Positions 19,229 through 27,662 of a stretch of DNA of 64,000 nucleotides are shown here, one piece after another. Source of the DNA: CATQHB01 sp965262595 (GTDB lineage: Bacteria > Chloroflexota > Dehalococcoidia > Lucifugimonadales > UBA3495); the NCBI GenBank assembly GCA_965262595.1, contig OZ253548.1:2976001-3040000 (forward strand), read 5' to 3'. Positions within the stretch are counted from its first letter, which is position 1; every line of letters starts with the position of its first letter. The position numbers were made by a program, and so were the translations under genes. Below the pieces are notes generated by a model. It worked only from the letters and a program-made list of their open reading frames with translations. It made no database searches and had not been told where the DNA came from.

Positions 19229-19957
19229 TTAACTCGGCCAAATCCGGTTGCCCAGGCTGGGAGAATGGGGCGCGTGGATCAGGTTCTTGACCACCTGCCC
19301 GGACCAATCGGGGTCGGTGTCTATGAAGTGGTTTTCCACGTCCTCCATCGTCAGAAACTCGTAAAGGATGGCGTGCTTGGCCCAGCCGACGATGGAAACC
19401 AACTTGCGGGCGCCGACGCAGCCGGGCATGGGAACCATTAACGGCAACCGGGAGCGGGAATACCAGGTTCCCATTTCGTCCTCATTCTCCAGCGCGTTGA
19501 TGTTGAAAGTGCCCAGTTGCACCACCGGGCCGGGCGTCAGGCCGGGTTGCCGGGACTTGACCGCCGGGCCATCCACCCGCGCCTCTTCCACGAAGATACA
19601 GTATCGCGAGTTCTGCCGGCGGCCTAGCATCTCCCGCGTCCGCTCATCGGCCCGAGCCATTAGCTCCGGCAGGCTGGGGTCAACAAAGGTATGGGGCGAG
19701 GCGGCGCCGAACAGCAACAGGTATTGGTTGCCCGGCGGCACCCCCGGGTTGTCCACCCCGGGGTCGTTGATGTGGATCAGGATTCGGTGGATAGACGCCT
19801 CTCGCTCCGGGGGCATCACGTTTTCCTGGTGCGCGGCCCACAGGTAGCCGGGCCGGGACAGGGCCTCGGGAATGTGCTCTTCATGCAGCCAGGACAGGTA
19901 TTCCTCTTTGCCCTGCTCCGGCAGGTCATACCAGGTGGCCCAAATGCCTCGGTCCAT
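19229..19957 (-). CDS. Probable dimeric alpha/beta-barrel (EthD-like) protein
   Basis: 242 residues. The start reads MDRGIWATWYDLPEQGKEEY followed by LSWLHEEHIPEALSRPGYLW, the pattern of small ferredoxin-like barrels such as EthD, where a His lies near the first helix. The second half repeats the plan (TWYSRSRLPLMVPMPGCVGA, then AILYEFLTMEDVENHF), suggesting two fused barrel domains. Such proteins degrade or bind small ligands; none is claimed. RBS AGGAGACG precedes the ATG. Confidence 0.65.
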   Translation of the reverse strand: MDRGIWATWYDLPEQGKEEYLSWLHEEHIPEALSRPGYLWAAHQENVMPPEREASIHRILIHINDPGVDNPGVPPGNQYLLLFGAASPHTFVDPSLPELMARADERTREMLGRRQNSRYCIFVEEARVDGPAVKSRQPGLTPGPVVQLGTFNINALENEDEMGTWYSRSRLPLMVPMPGCVGARKLVSIVGWAKHAILYEFLTMEDVENHFIDTDPDWSGQVVKNLIHAPHSPSLGNRIWPS

Positions 19958-20098
19958 AATGCGACGTCTCCTTTCCCCTTAAGTTGGCGTAGTCTAAAGG
20001 GGCGATTCCAGCCCTGTCAACGGGAGTTCAGAAGCGACACAGGACGATTGCAAAGTCGTGGGAGTTGACCTTGCCCGCTCATACCGAGCTCGTCGAAG

Positions 20099-20136
20099 GA
20101 TGGCTTGATGGCTTGATGGCTTGATGGCCTTGATGG
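20099..20136. repeat. Short tandem repeat (GATGGCTT units)
   Basis: Three exact GATGGCTT octamers followed by two variants (GATGGCCTT, GATGGTT) in the 335-base gap 19958-20292. A REP-like remnant (GAGCTCGTCGAAGG) abuts its left side. No gene is seen in the gap; a minus-strand frame of 71 residues is unconvincing. Confidence 0.7.
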
Positions 20137-20292
20137 TTCGCCAGGCTCGCGGCCGGGTTTGCCCTTTCTTGACAAGGTAGGAGGTCATTCCTACAATCTT
20201 GGAGTCCATAAATCCGGCAGCCCGATAGAGCAGTTATAGTCGGCGGCCAGCGGCTTGACACCAAGTCACACCGCCGGCGCAAGGAGAAAACA

Positions 20293-21207
20293 ATGTCCAC
20301 GGAGATGTTCTCCCCTGGATTCAGCCGTATCGTAAAGGCGGACGCCACCCTGGAAAAAATTTCCGGCGGCCACATCTTTACCGAAGGCCCGGTGTGGAAC
20401 GGCAAGGAAAACTTCCTGGTCTGGACCGACATCATCGACAACAAAATCTGGAAGTGGGTGCCGGGCCAGGGAACCAGCATCATCATGTACCCTTCCGGAA
20501 AGGCCGACGGGATGACTTATGACCATGAAGGCCGCCTGTTGGTGGCCGGTTGGAGCAGCCGCACCGTCTGGCGGTGGGAACATGACGGCTCCACCACGGT
20601 ACTGGCCTCCCACGTTGACGGCAAGAAGCTCAACACCCCCAACGACATCATTATGAAGTCGGACGGGGTCGTTTATTTCACCGACCCGTCCAACGGGATC
20701 CGCAACGTGGGAATGGAGAGCGAGGACGTTCAGAAGTACGTGGACTACGAGGCGGTGTATAAACTGGACTTGAGGGACGGTAGCCTGACTCTGCTGGTGG
20801 ACGATTTTATCAACTGCAATGGACTCTGCTTTTCCCCGGACGAGTCCCTGTTGTACATCAACGACACGGCTCGTCGTCACATCCGGGTATTTGACACGCT
20901 GGACGACGGCGCCATCGGCAATGGGCGGCTCTTCGCCGACCTTTTCCACGACGACCACGGCGCGCCGGATGGGATGAAGGTGGACGTTGAGGGCAACATT
21001 TACTGCACCGGCCCCGGCGGAGTGTGGGTCACCGATCCCCAGGGGAACCACCTGGGGCGGCTGCTGGTGCCGGAGGACTGCGCCAACTTTGGCTTCGGCG
21101 ACAGCGACTACCGCACCATATATTTCACGGCCCGCTCGTCAATTTACCGGATGCGGGTGGAAATACCCGGTTTACCCACCTATCCAATCCCCGGGATTAG
21201 CAGTTAA
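20293..21207 (+). CDS. SMP-30/gluconolactonase-like protein
   Basis: 304 residues, RBS AAGGAGAAAA. Carries the family signature residues: FTEGPVWN (metal Glu), LNTPNDIIMKSDGVVYFTDP, CNGLCFSPDESLLY (metal Asn) and APDGMKVDVEGNIYCTGPGG (metal Asp). This six-bladed propeller family hydrolyses lactones with a divalent metal. Its closest relative in the window is 22466-23368, clearly a paralog. The three SMP-30-like genes 20293-23368 face the same way and may form a sugar-acid or lactone degradation group. Confidence 0.88.
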   Translation: MSTEMFSPGFSRIVKADATLEKISGGHIFTEGPVWNGKENFLVWTDIIDNKIWKWVPGQGTSIIMYPSGKADGMTYDHEGRLLVAGWSSRTVWRWEHDGSTTVLASHVDGKKLNTPNDIIMKSDGVVYFTDPSNGIRNVGMESEDVQKYVDYEAVYKLDLRDGSLTLLVDDFINCNGLCFSPDESLLYINDTARRHIRVFDTLDDGAIGNGRLFADLFHDDHGAPDGMKVDVEGNIYCTGPGGVWVTDPQGNHLGRLLVPEDCANFGFGDSDYRTIYFTARSSIYRMRVEIPGLPTYPIPGISS

Positions 21208-21341
21208 ACTCTGCTCCGGCCGCCCTGCCTGAGCCGGTCGAAGGAAAATAGCGGTAGGTTGGAAGAGCGGTAGTTTAGAAAAAGGTAGTTCAGACCATAA
21301 ATGGGAGACCCGGCCAAATAGACTGGAAACAGGAGAAGTCC

Positions 21342-22283
21342 ATGACCTGGAAATTCGAACTGATTGCCGGCCCTTACGGTAGTCCCACAGATGGTCCGGT
21401 TTGGGACGGCGACGCCTTGCTGTTCACTTCCACCCCCTTGCCGTCCAACTCCATCAACAACAAGATTCTGCGCTACGACCCCGGATCCGGCGAAGTGTCC
21501 GACTATCGACGCTGGACCAACCGGGTGGTCGGCCTGGCCTTCTCCGCAGACGGAACCCTGTACGCCTGCCAGAGCGGAGCCAGGAGGATATTGCGCTACA
21601 ACGGGGACGGTTCCGCTTCGGTCATGGCCTACAAGGTTGATGGCAAATTTCACAACCAGCCCAAGGACCTGGCCATCGACCGGCAGGGCCGTATCTGGTT
21701 GGCCGATCCGGTTTGGGGTCCCCCGGTAGCGGGAGGGTTGCGTGACTATGAACTGGCGCCCTACTCCATCGACTACCGAGCCGTACTGCGAATCGAATCG
21801 CCCAACAAGGACGCTCCCCTGCGCCGGATGACCCACGATACTACCACGCCCCTGGATGTCCTCCTGTCCAAAGACGAGGATGTCCTTTACGTAGCGGAAA
21901 GCAGCGACGACCCGGCGGGCAAGCGGGAGTTGCGCGCCTATCCCATCAAAGCCGATGGGACGCTGGGCGATTATGCGGCGCTGCACAGCTTTGGCGCCGA
22001 CTACCGAGGCGTCCACCGGGGTATCAGCGGGATGTGCCTGGACACCGACGGAAATATCGTAGCCTGCGCCGGCGGGGAACACAGCGGCCCCGGCCCGATG
22101 ATTTACGTCTTTTCCCCCACCGGCCAGGTTCTGGAAACCCACCCGGCCCCGGCGGAACCCACCAACTGCGCCTTTGGCGGCCCCAACCAGACCGACCTGT
22201 ACGTTACCACCACCGAGGGCCACCTGTACCGAGTCGCAGACACCGGACGGCAAGGGTATGTGCTGTACCCTGCGGTGGCGTAG
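21342..22283 (+). CDS. SMP-30/gluconolactonase-like protein, divergent
   Basis: 313 residues. The propeller plan is clear (TDGPVWDGDALLFTSTPL, NQPKDLAIDRQGRIWLADPV, GISGMCLDTDGNIVACAGG) but the first metal Glu (E-G-P-V-W) is Asp and the Asn motif differs, so it is a diverged lineage rather than a copy of its neighbours. RBS AGGAGAAGT precedes the ATG. Activity is uncertain. A REP-like remnant follows at 22316-22372. Confidence 0.8.
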   Translation: MTWKFELIAGPYGSPTDGPVWDGDALLFTSTPLPSNSINNKILRYDPGSGEVSDYRRWTNRVVGLAFSADGTLYACQSGARRILRYNGDGSASVMAYKVDGKFHNQPKDLAIDRQGRIWLADPVWGPPVAGGLRDYELAPYSIDYRAVLRIESPNKDAPLRRMTHDTTTPLDVLLSKDEDVLYVAESSDDPAGKRELRAYPIKADGTLGDYAALHSFGADYRGVHRGISGMCLDTDGNIVACAGGEHSGPGPMIYVFSPTGQVLETHPAPAEPTNCAFGGPNQTDLYVTTTEGHLYRVADTGRQGYVLYPAVA

Positions 22284-22315
22284 GAAAAGGTTAAAGCGTA
22301 GAGTTAGTACCAGCC

Positions 22316-22372
22316 GCTCGCCCTAAGCTTGTCGAGGAGTCGCCGGTTAATGGCTCGACAGGCTCACCGCGA
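22316..22372. repeat. REP-type repeat remnant
   Basis: CGCCCTAAGCTTGTCGAGG and GGCTCGACAGGCTCACCGCG form the two arms of a diverged REP-like palindrome in the gap between two SMP-30 genes. Confidence 0.5.
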
Positions 22373-22465
22373 GAGGAACTACACAGGACACTGGCAGCAG
22401 TCGAGCGGCTACGGCTCCAGCCACCGAACGGTGAATAACCATACCATCACCATCAGGAGGCGCCC

Positions 22466-23368
22466 ATGGTAACTGAGGCCTTCTCTTCGGATTTCCGGCG
22501 GCTTGTTCCTGCGGACGCCGTCTTTTCCAAGGTTGCCAGCGGTTTGACTTTTACCGAGGGGCCGGTCTGGAATTACCGGGAAGGCTACCTGGCCTGGGTG
22601 GACATCATCGGGGATGCCATCTGGAAGTGGGTTCCGGGCGAGGGCAAGAGCATCGTGATGCGTCCCTCGGCCCACGCCAACGGAATGACCTTTGACCGTG
22701 AGGGCCGGCTGGTCATCGCCGGCTGGAGCGGCCGCACCGTGTGGCGCATTGAGCGGGACGGCTCCGCTACCACCCTGGCCTCCCACTACAACGGGGAAAA
22801 GCTAAACACTCCCAACGACATCGTCATCAAGTCCGACGGTAATATCTACTTTACCGACCCGTCCAACGGCGTCCACCTGGTGGGCCACCAAGGCGCGGAT
22901 TTGCAAAAGTACCTGGACTATGAGGGGGTGTACCGTCTGAACCCGGACACCGGGGAATTGACCCTGCTTAACGATGATATGGTCTTTCCCAACGGCCTCT
23001 GCTTCTCCCCGGATGAGTCGCGAATGTACGTCAACGACACCACCCGGCACTACATCCGCGTGTTTGACGTGCTGCCCGACGGGACCCTGGGCAACCCCCG
23101 TCACTTTGCCGACCTGCACGGCGCCGACGTGGGCCACCCGGACGGCATCAAGGTGGACGCGGAGGGCAACGTCTATTGCACCGGCCCCGGCGGCGTCTGG
23201 GTAATGAACCCGGAGGGCAAACACCTGGGCTTAATCCGCACCCCGGAGCCGTGCCACAACTTCACCATCGGCGGCGAGGACCTGAAGACCATCTTCTTCG
23301 CCTGCCGTACCACGATATACCGGATGGGAATTAGTATGGAGGGGATTGCGGTGTGCGCCGGGGAGTAG
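22466..23368 (+). CDS. SMP-30/gluconolactonase-like protein
   Basis: 300 residues, RBS AGGAGGCG. Same metal residues as the paralog at 20293: FTEGPVWNYREG, LNTPNDIVIKSDGNIYFTDP, PNGLCFSPDESRMYVNDT and HPDGIKVDAEGNVYCTGPGG. By eye most positions match 20293-21207, so the pair arose by tandem duplication around the divergent gene. Probable cytoplasmic lactonase; the substrate is unknown. Confidence 0.88.
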   Translation: MVTEAFSSDFRRLVPADAVFSKVASGLTFTEGPVWNYREGYLAWVDIIGDAIWKWVPGEGKSIVMRPSAHANGMTFDREGRLVIAGWSGRTVWRIERDGSATTLASHYNGEKLNTPNDIVIKSDGNIYFTDPSNGVHLVGHQGADLQKYLDYEGVYRLNPDTGELTLLNDDMVFPNGLCFSPDESRMYVNDTTRHYIRVFDVLPDGTLGNPRHFADLHGADVGHPDGIKVDAEGNVYCTGPGGVWVMNPEGKHLGLIRTPEPCHNFTIGGEDLKTIFFACRTTIYRMGISMEGIAVCAGE

Positions 23369-23391
23369 GGGCCACCGGCCTTCAGCGTTGG

Positions 23392-23600
23392 CCGGCGTGC
23401 CGGATCGTAATGCCGATGACATTGTCGGTATAGGGCTATCGCATTAGACTCAAAGATTAAAGTTCGTCGTTCCTGCGAAGGCAGGAACGACGGGTAGGGT
23501 AGGGATAAACACTCAGGCCACTGGCTTATTCAGAGGTTGCCTAAAGTGGATGTAGAGGACATCCCCCTCGTCGCCGTTCAACTTTCTATATACTTCCAGG
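23392..23600 (-). pseudogene. DUF2283 gene remnant interrupted by MITE
   Basis: Minus strand. From about 23590 the frame reads NGDEGDVLYIHFRQ and runs into the MITE edge. On the other side, about 23392-23435 reads YTDNVIGITIRHAGQR then a TGA at 23392-23394. The intact DUF2283 protein at 25017 has EEGDVLYIHFRES and DGDEVIGITILHASER at matching places, so these are the two halves of one gene split by the repeat at 23462-23542, with some middle codons lost. Confidence 0.65.
23462..23542. repeat. MITE-like repeat, copy 2 (left-truncated)
   Basis: Contains the exact palindrome GTCGTTCCTGCGAAGGCAGG continuing to AACGAC (23466-23491), ACGGGTAGGG, and the right terminus GGCTTATTCAGAGGTTGCC. The left terminal repeat is missing. 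It interrupts a DUF2283-like frame. Confidence 0.7.
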
Positions 23601-23766
23601 CTCCATCTGCCGGATTCTTGCTCCTTGGCCGCTGCTCCCGCAAATGCGATTGCCTTGCGCCAATATGTTGAAGGGATTGACTGTAGGGCGTCCCGTAGGC
23701 ATACTTTGTGCCACCTGGTCAGGCCGCAGCAGATATAAGCACGGGGATGCTAAAGGGAGGAAGGGC

Positions 23767-24984
23767 ATGGTTAAAGAGGTCTTCTTCTTCACCGAGATGG
23801 GGTACACCGCCTACTCGCAGGAAACCGCCGCCCGCTACGGTTACACCAACCTGATGTTTCCCAACGAGAACTTCAGCCCCGAAAAGGCTTCCGAGTTGTA
23901 CGGTATGTACTTTGAGGAGCTTCAGTATTGCACCGAGTCCGGGTTTGACGGTGTGATGATTAACGAGCATCACAACAACCCCTTGTGCATGATGCCCTCG
24001 GTCAATGTCATCGGGGCCGTTCTGTCCAAGATGACCAAGCAAGGGAAGATAGTATTCCTGGGCAACGTGCTGCCCATCCACGAAAACCCCCTGCGCGTGG
24101 CCGAAGAAATCGCCATGATTGACTGCATCTCCGGCGGCCGGGTGATTTGTGGGTTTGTCCGGGGTTTGGGCCAGGAGAGTTGGGCCACCAACACCAACCC
24201 GGTTTATAACCGGGAGCGTTTCGACGAAGCCCATAACCTCATTGTGAAAACCTGGACTACCCCCGGCCCGTTCCGTTGGGAGGGCAAGCACTACCACTTT
24301 CGGGCGGTGAATCCCTGGGTTATGCCCCTGCAAAAACCCCATCCCCCTATTTGGATTCCCGGCGTGGCCAGTCCCGAGTCGGTCATCTATGCGGCGCGAC
24401 ATCGCTATCCCTACATTGCCCTGGCTCCGCCGCTGGACCTGATGGAAGAAATCTATGACCTGTACGATGCCACCGCTGCGGAAGAGGGCTACGTCCCTAC
24501 GTCGGACAACCGAGGCTATGCCATTCGCGTCAACGTGGCGGACAGTGACGAGCGGGCCTACGAAGAGGGCAAGAAGTTCTTCTGGCAGTTGGGGACGTCA
24601 TTCGGCGTGGCGCCCAGGGAGTGGCAAGCCCCGCCGGGGTACCTGAGCCGCGCCGCCACCCAGGGCCAACGGCAGCAGCGGCGGGCGACTACCCGATACG
24701 TTTCCCCGGAGGGCCAGGGCCAGGAGAAGAACCGCCCCGTAGCGCCCGGCGGACCACCCCTCAGCTACGAGGAGGCCCACGCCACTTACCAGATTGTCAC
24801 CGGCACCCCGGACACGGTGATTAAAAAGCTGAAGCACGTTATTGACATAGTGGACCCCAGCTCTCTGGTACTGTGGGGACGGGAAGGCCCGATGTCCCAC
24901 GACACGGCGGTGCGCTGCATTGACCTGCTGGGCCAGGAGGTTATTCCGGCGATTAAGGAGTATGAGTCGCAACGGGGGAGGTAG
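23767..24984 (+). CDS. Luciferase-like (LLM) flavin-dependent monooxygenase
   Basis: 405 residues from the ATG at 23767 (RBS GGGAGGAAGG). Features: TEMGYTAYSQETAARYGY, GFDGVMINEHHNNPL, GRVICGFVRGLGQESWATN and PLQKPHPPIWIPGVASPESV. It resembles bacterial alkanal-monooxygenase-type LLM proteins of SAR202-like genomes. A run near residues 285-325 (SRAATQGQRQQRRATTRY) is low-complexity and probably an insertion loop. Its last 98 bases (from 24895) are repeated 810 bases downstream. Substrate unknown. Confidence 0.83.
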   Translation: MVKEVFFFTEMGYTAYSQETAARYGYTNLMFPNENFSPEKASELYGMYFEELQYCTESGFDGVMINEHHNNPLCMMPSVNVIGAVLSKMTKQGKIVFLGNVLPIHENPLRVAEEIAMIDCISGGRVICGFVRGLGQESWATNTNPVYNRERFDEAHNLIVKTWTTPGPFRWEGKHYHFRAVNPWVMPLQKPHPPIWIPGVASPESVIYAARHRYPYIALAPPLDLMEEIYDLYDATAAEEGYVPTSDNRGYAIRVNVADSDERAYEEGKKFFWQLGTSFGVAPREWQAPPGYLSRAATQGQRQQRRATTRYVSPEGQGQEKNRPVAPGGPPLSYEEAHATYQIVTGTPDTVIKKLKHVIDIVDPSSLVLWGREGPMSHDTAVRCIDLLGQEVIPAIKEYESQRGR

Positions 24985-24992
24985 GGGGTGGT
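24895..24992. repeat. 98-bp direct repeat, copy A (3' end of LLM gene)
   Basis: Matches 25705-25802 with three mismatches by eye. It starts at TCCCACGA and covers the last codons of the LLM gene, its TAG stop and eight bases beyond. Copies A and B bracket a small minus-strand toxin-antitoxin cassette. Confidence 0.9.
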
Positions 24993-25016
24993 AAGCGAAG
25001 GCAGGAAAAGAGTGAA

Positions 25017-25244
25017 TCAGCGCTCGCTGGCGTGCAGAATGGTTATACCGATTACCTCGTCGCCGTCGTAACGCAAGATGATGTCATCGTCGGTAAGTTC
25101 GCTGTCGGTGGCCGGCCCTGACTCTCTAAAGTGAATGTAGAGGACATCCCCTTCTTCGTCGTAGGAGGACCACGAAGAATTGTCCGGCAAGCCGGCAACC
25201 TCTGGAACCAGGCTCAAGTATTCGTTAAGAGATTTCAAGGCCAT
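25017..25244 (-). CDS. DUF2283 protein, probable antitoxin
   Basis: 75 residues with the DUF2283 core SYDEEGDVLYIHFRES and ILRYDGDEVIGITILHASER. DUF2283 proteins are small and often paired with toxins. Its start overlaps the end of the upstream BECR-type gene by 10 bases, so the two are translationally coupled. Likely antitoxin by position and family habit; no direct evidence. Confidence 0.75.
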   Translation of the reverse strand: MALKSLNEYLSLVPEVAGLPDNSSWSSYDEEGDVLYIHFRESGPATDSELTDDDIILRYDGDEVIGITILHASER

Positions 25245-25537
25245 AACTGCCTCCTTCTCTCCAGGCGGCCTGTCCTGCTGGTCAAGAAAGCCGTGATTAT
25301 GAAACCGTCATTGTCTAGCTCTCTATATGCTACCACAAGCCAGTAACCCGGTTCATACTCGCGTACCGCCAAGCTCTCCCCTCTATTTCCTTCGAGAATC
25401 CGTTCGGGGTGGGCCACAGTCTCAAGGATATCAGGGCGCAAACCGGCTAGTTCGCTGTGCCCTTCCATAATGTGAGTCCATTGCGTATCGGTAAGTCGGA
25501 CAGGAACACCGTTCCTGGAAAGTACAGTTTCAGGCAT
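25235..25537 (-). CDS. Putative BECR-fold (PBECR-like) nuclease toxin
   Basis: 100 residues. The pattern LTDTQWTHIMEGHSELAGL, then ILETVAHPERILEG, EYEPGYWLVVAYRELDNDG and FIITAFLTSR matches small Barnase-EndoU-Colicin-RelE-fold nucleases (W-x-H-I-x-x-x-H-P-E-L), with His in the first motif and a C-terminal T-x-x-T/S-R. It is followed by the DUF2283 gene in an overlapping layout. The call rests on motif resemblance and context. Confidence 0.6.
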   Translation of the reverse strand: MPETVLSRNGVPVRLTDTQWTHIMEGHSELAGLRPDILETVAHPERILEGNRGESLAVREYEPGYWLVVAYRELDNDGFIITAFLTSRTGRLERRRQLWP

Positions 25538-25658
25538 CGGTTAATGGCTTTATTCCCAAGATATGCTCGACAGCCAAACGTCGGCCGCGAATTATGGGCT
25601 TTCCCCCGAAAATGTCCGGGTTTATGGTGATTCTTTCCAACAACGTGCTTTCGTTCAT
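25530..25658 (-). CDS. Truncated DUF433 protein
   Basis: 42 residues from the ATG at 25658: ERITINPDIFGGKPIIRGRR then LAVEHILG, the N-terminal half of a DUF433 domain (normally about 75 residues). It stops right after at IKPLTDA, overlapping the start of the next gene. The frame continues upstream to 25781 only through the antisense of repeat copy B. Probably a broken antitoxin left from an older module. Confidence 0.6.
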   Translation of the reverse strand: MNESTLLERITINPDIFGGKPIIRGRRLAVEHILGIKPLTDA

Positions 25659-25704
25659 ATGGCTGATTATACACTGTCTGATTCGACTGGCACCTGCCTC
25701 CAAT

Positions 25705-25802
25705 CCCACGAAACGGCGGTGCGCTGCATTGACCTGTTGGGCCAGGAGGTTATTCCGGCGATTAAGGAGTATGAGTCGCAACGGGGGAGGTAGGGGCTGG
25801 TG
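25705..25802. repeat. 98-bp direct repeat, copy B
   Basis: Second copy of the LLM 3' end, 810 bases after copy A. Mismatches: C/A and C/T inside, G/C after the stop. It ends 10 bases before the methyltransferase stop codon. Confidence 0.9.
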
Positions 25803-25811
25803 GAGTGCGGC

Positions 25812-27662
25812 TCAGGTGGTAGGATTCAACTGGTACTGTACGCCTCGCTCCATTATGTGAGCCGTAATCTGTTGATGGGCGTATTGGGTAGCCTCAAACA
25901 GGTCAACAAGGTCTCTGATGCTGTCCACGTACAACAAGCCGTTTAGCGCGTTGTGATTTCGCAGTTCTTCCAAGGTTAGCTTGTTCCGCTTGATGCCGTT
26001 GCAGGTCCGGTGCAGCAGGGCAAGATTGTAGAGTTCGTCATCTCCTTGGGTTCCCTCGGCGGCCCTACGGGCCCGGATGTGGTCAACTTCCAGCAGAGTG
26101 TCATCTAGTGTGCCGTTGGGCCGGCGGGGTTCGCAGCCGCAGCCCCAGCATATCGGACCGAAACGGTCTATCAACAGCTTCTTGGCATCGTCCTTAGAGA
26201 TGCGTCCTGACCAACTGGCAGTTTGAGTACTCCTTCTTCCTCGACCTCTTCCCTGTTGGAGATAGTAGAAAGGCGCGGGGTCTTGGTCGGTACGGATAGG
26301 AAGTTCGTCCGGACCGACAGTGTGAGATTCCGCCTTTTGCAATTCTGTCTGGTGTTCGCCCAACACTGACCGGGTGCTGTCGGTCATATCGGTTAGGGCA
26401 AAGCCGTTGAGGTAGAACCGCCGTTTTAACATTGTCCAAGAGCGGTATGCCATATCGCAAGCAATCCATTGCCGGCCCAGCCGCTCGGCGGCCACAGCAG
26501 TAGTCGCACAGCCGGCAAAGATGTCCAGCACTACGTCGCCGGGTTTGCTACTGGCTTTGACGATTCGCTCGTAGAGTTCCACAGGCTTTTGCGTAGAATA
26601 GCCGGTATATTCTCCGGTTTTAGTGCTGTAATTAGTGAATCCAGTAGGTTCCAGTATAAGGTTTTGCGGGGGATTACCGGTGTCTGCATCAGCATACCTT
26701 TTCAGACCTGGCCATCTTCCCTTCTGTGGGTGATGTATCAATCCGGCTGCATCCAACATTTCCAGTCTTTCCTGGATACCTGCAATGTCCCGGTAGCCCG
26801 GTATAAAGTTGCGCTCAATGTATTCGGCATACTTTCCCGTCTTGGGTACTGACCAAACCCGCCCCATAGCGTAAATATCATAATCCCGCCAGGGCAAGGT
26901 ACTTGGACTGCCCCTTTCTGCAGAGTGAATAGGCCCCGTCAGGTCAGCAGAGCGATAGCGCCCGCGCTGGTCTTCAGACGGGTAGGCAGTCCGCAGTTCT
27001 TCTCCATCCTTCGGCGTAGTAATGGCGTCGCCGTGCCAATAAAAATCGTTAGATTTGACGTAATACAAGAGGTAATCTGTGATACGCCCGTATCTGCCGG
27101 CGTCATTATGCGAAGTAGCCCGCCGCCAGACGATTTCATTGCGGAAACCGGGGCCGCCGTTCACTCCACTGCCAAAAATTGCGTCCAGTAGCATCCGCAG
27201 GTAGCTGTTGGCGTGGCTATCGCAATGTACATAGATGCTCCCGGTGTCCTTTAATACCCGGTAGCACTCAATCAAACGGACTGCCATAAAGGAAATGTAC
27301 GCCGCTTCGTTCTCAGTGGCGCACGCTTCAACCGCTTGAATCACCGCAAACACCTTGGGGTAGTCGTCCTCTATTTGGGCTTTCCAGGCCGGGTGAACGT
27401 CCTCATCCCAGTTCCAAAAGTCCTTAACACGGGTGTGGCCGATTCCCTCGTTGTGGAGAACTCCGTGAGCCTTAGCCAAGGCTACTTCTTCGTCAAACTC
27501 GGCCTGACTGATTGGCGGCCTGGGCTTATTGGTAAAGGTCTCGTTAGCCGCAAAAGGCGGGTCAATGGCAATCAGGTCAATACACTCATTGTTGAGGGAG
27601 CGCAAGAAGGGGAGGTTATCCATTATGGCCAGGGTTCGGTTGGCAATGTTCAGTTCGGACAT
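25812..27662 (-). CDS. DNA methyltransferase (beta class) fused to HNH nuclease domain
   Basis: 616 residues. The N-terminal half has catalytic motif IV LIAIDPPFAANETF near residue 30. Motif I comes later (VVLDIFAGCATTAVAAERLG near residue 390), the beta-class order typical of N4-cytosine/N6-adenine enzymes. Between them lies a target-recognition-like stretch. From about residue 505 an HNH/zinc nuclease domain follows: ICWGCGCEPRRPNG, LEVDHIRARR and ALLHRTCNGIKRNK, with C-x-x-C, D-H and C-N-x-x-K. This could be a one-protein restriction-modification system. No separate endonuclease is adjacent. It runs convergent to the TA cassette. Confidence 0.8.
   Translation of the reverse strand: MSELNIANRTLAIMDNLPFLRSLNNECIDLIAIDPPFAANETFTNKPRPPISQAEFDEEVALAKAHGVLHNEGIGHTRVKDFWNWDEDVHPAWKAQIEDDYPKVFAVIQAVEACATENEAAYISFMAVRLIECYRVLKDTGSIYVHCDSHANSYLRMLLDAIFGSGVNGGPGFRNEIVWRRATSHNDAGRYGRITDYLLYYVKSNDFYWHGDAITTPKDGEELRTAYPSEDQRGRYRSADLTGPIHSAERGSPSTLPWRDYDIYAMGRVWSVPKTGKYAEYIERNFIPGYRDIAGIQERLEMLDAAGLIHHPQKGRWPGLKRYADADTGNPPQNLILEPTGFTNYSTKTGEYTGYSTQKPVELYERIVKASSKPGDVVLDIFAGCATTAVAAERLGRQWIACDMAYRSWTMLKRRFYLNGFALTDMTDSTRSVLGEHQTELQKAESHTVGPDELPIRTDQDPAPFYYLQQGRGRGRRSTQTASWSGRISKDDAKKLLIDRFGPICWGCGCEPRRPNGTLDDTLLEVDHIRARRAAEGTQGDDELYNLALLHRTCNGIKRNKLTLEELRNHNALNGLLYVDSIRDLVDLFEATQYAHQQITAHIMERGVQYQLNPTT

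Noticed and set aside
19368..20068. Plus-strand frames over 19229-19957
   Set aside because: Shadow of the conserved minus-strand barrel protein; residues are Pro/Arg/Gly-rich without domains.
23540..23760. Minus-strand open frame reading STYWRKAIAFAGAAAKEQES upstream of the LLM gene, HEPN-like at a glance
   Set aside because: It lacks a start codon, overlaps the LLM promoter and ribosome site, and the resemblance is too short to claim a HEPN protein.
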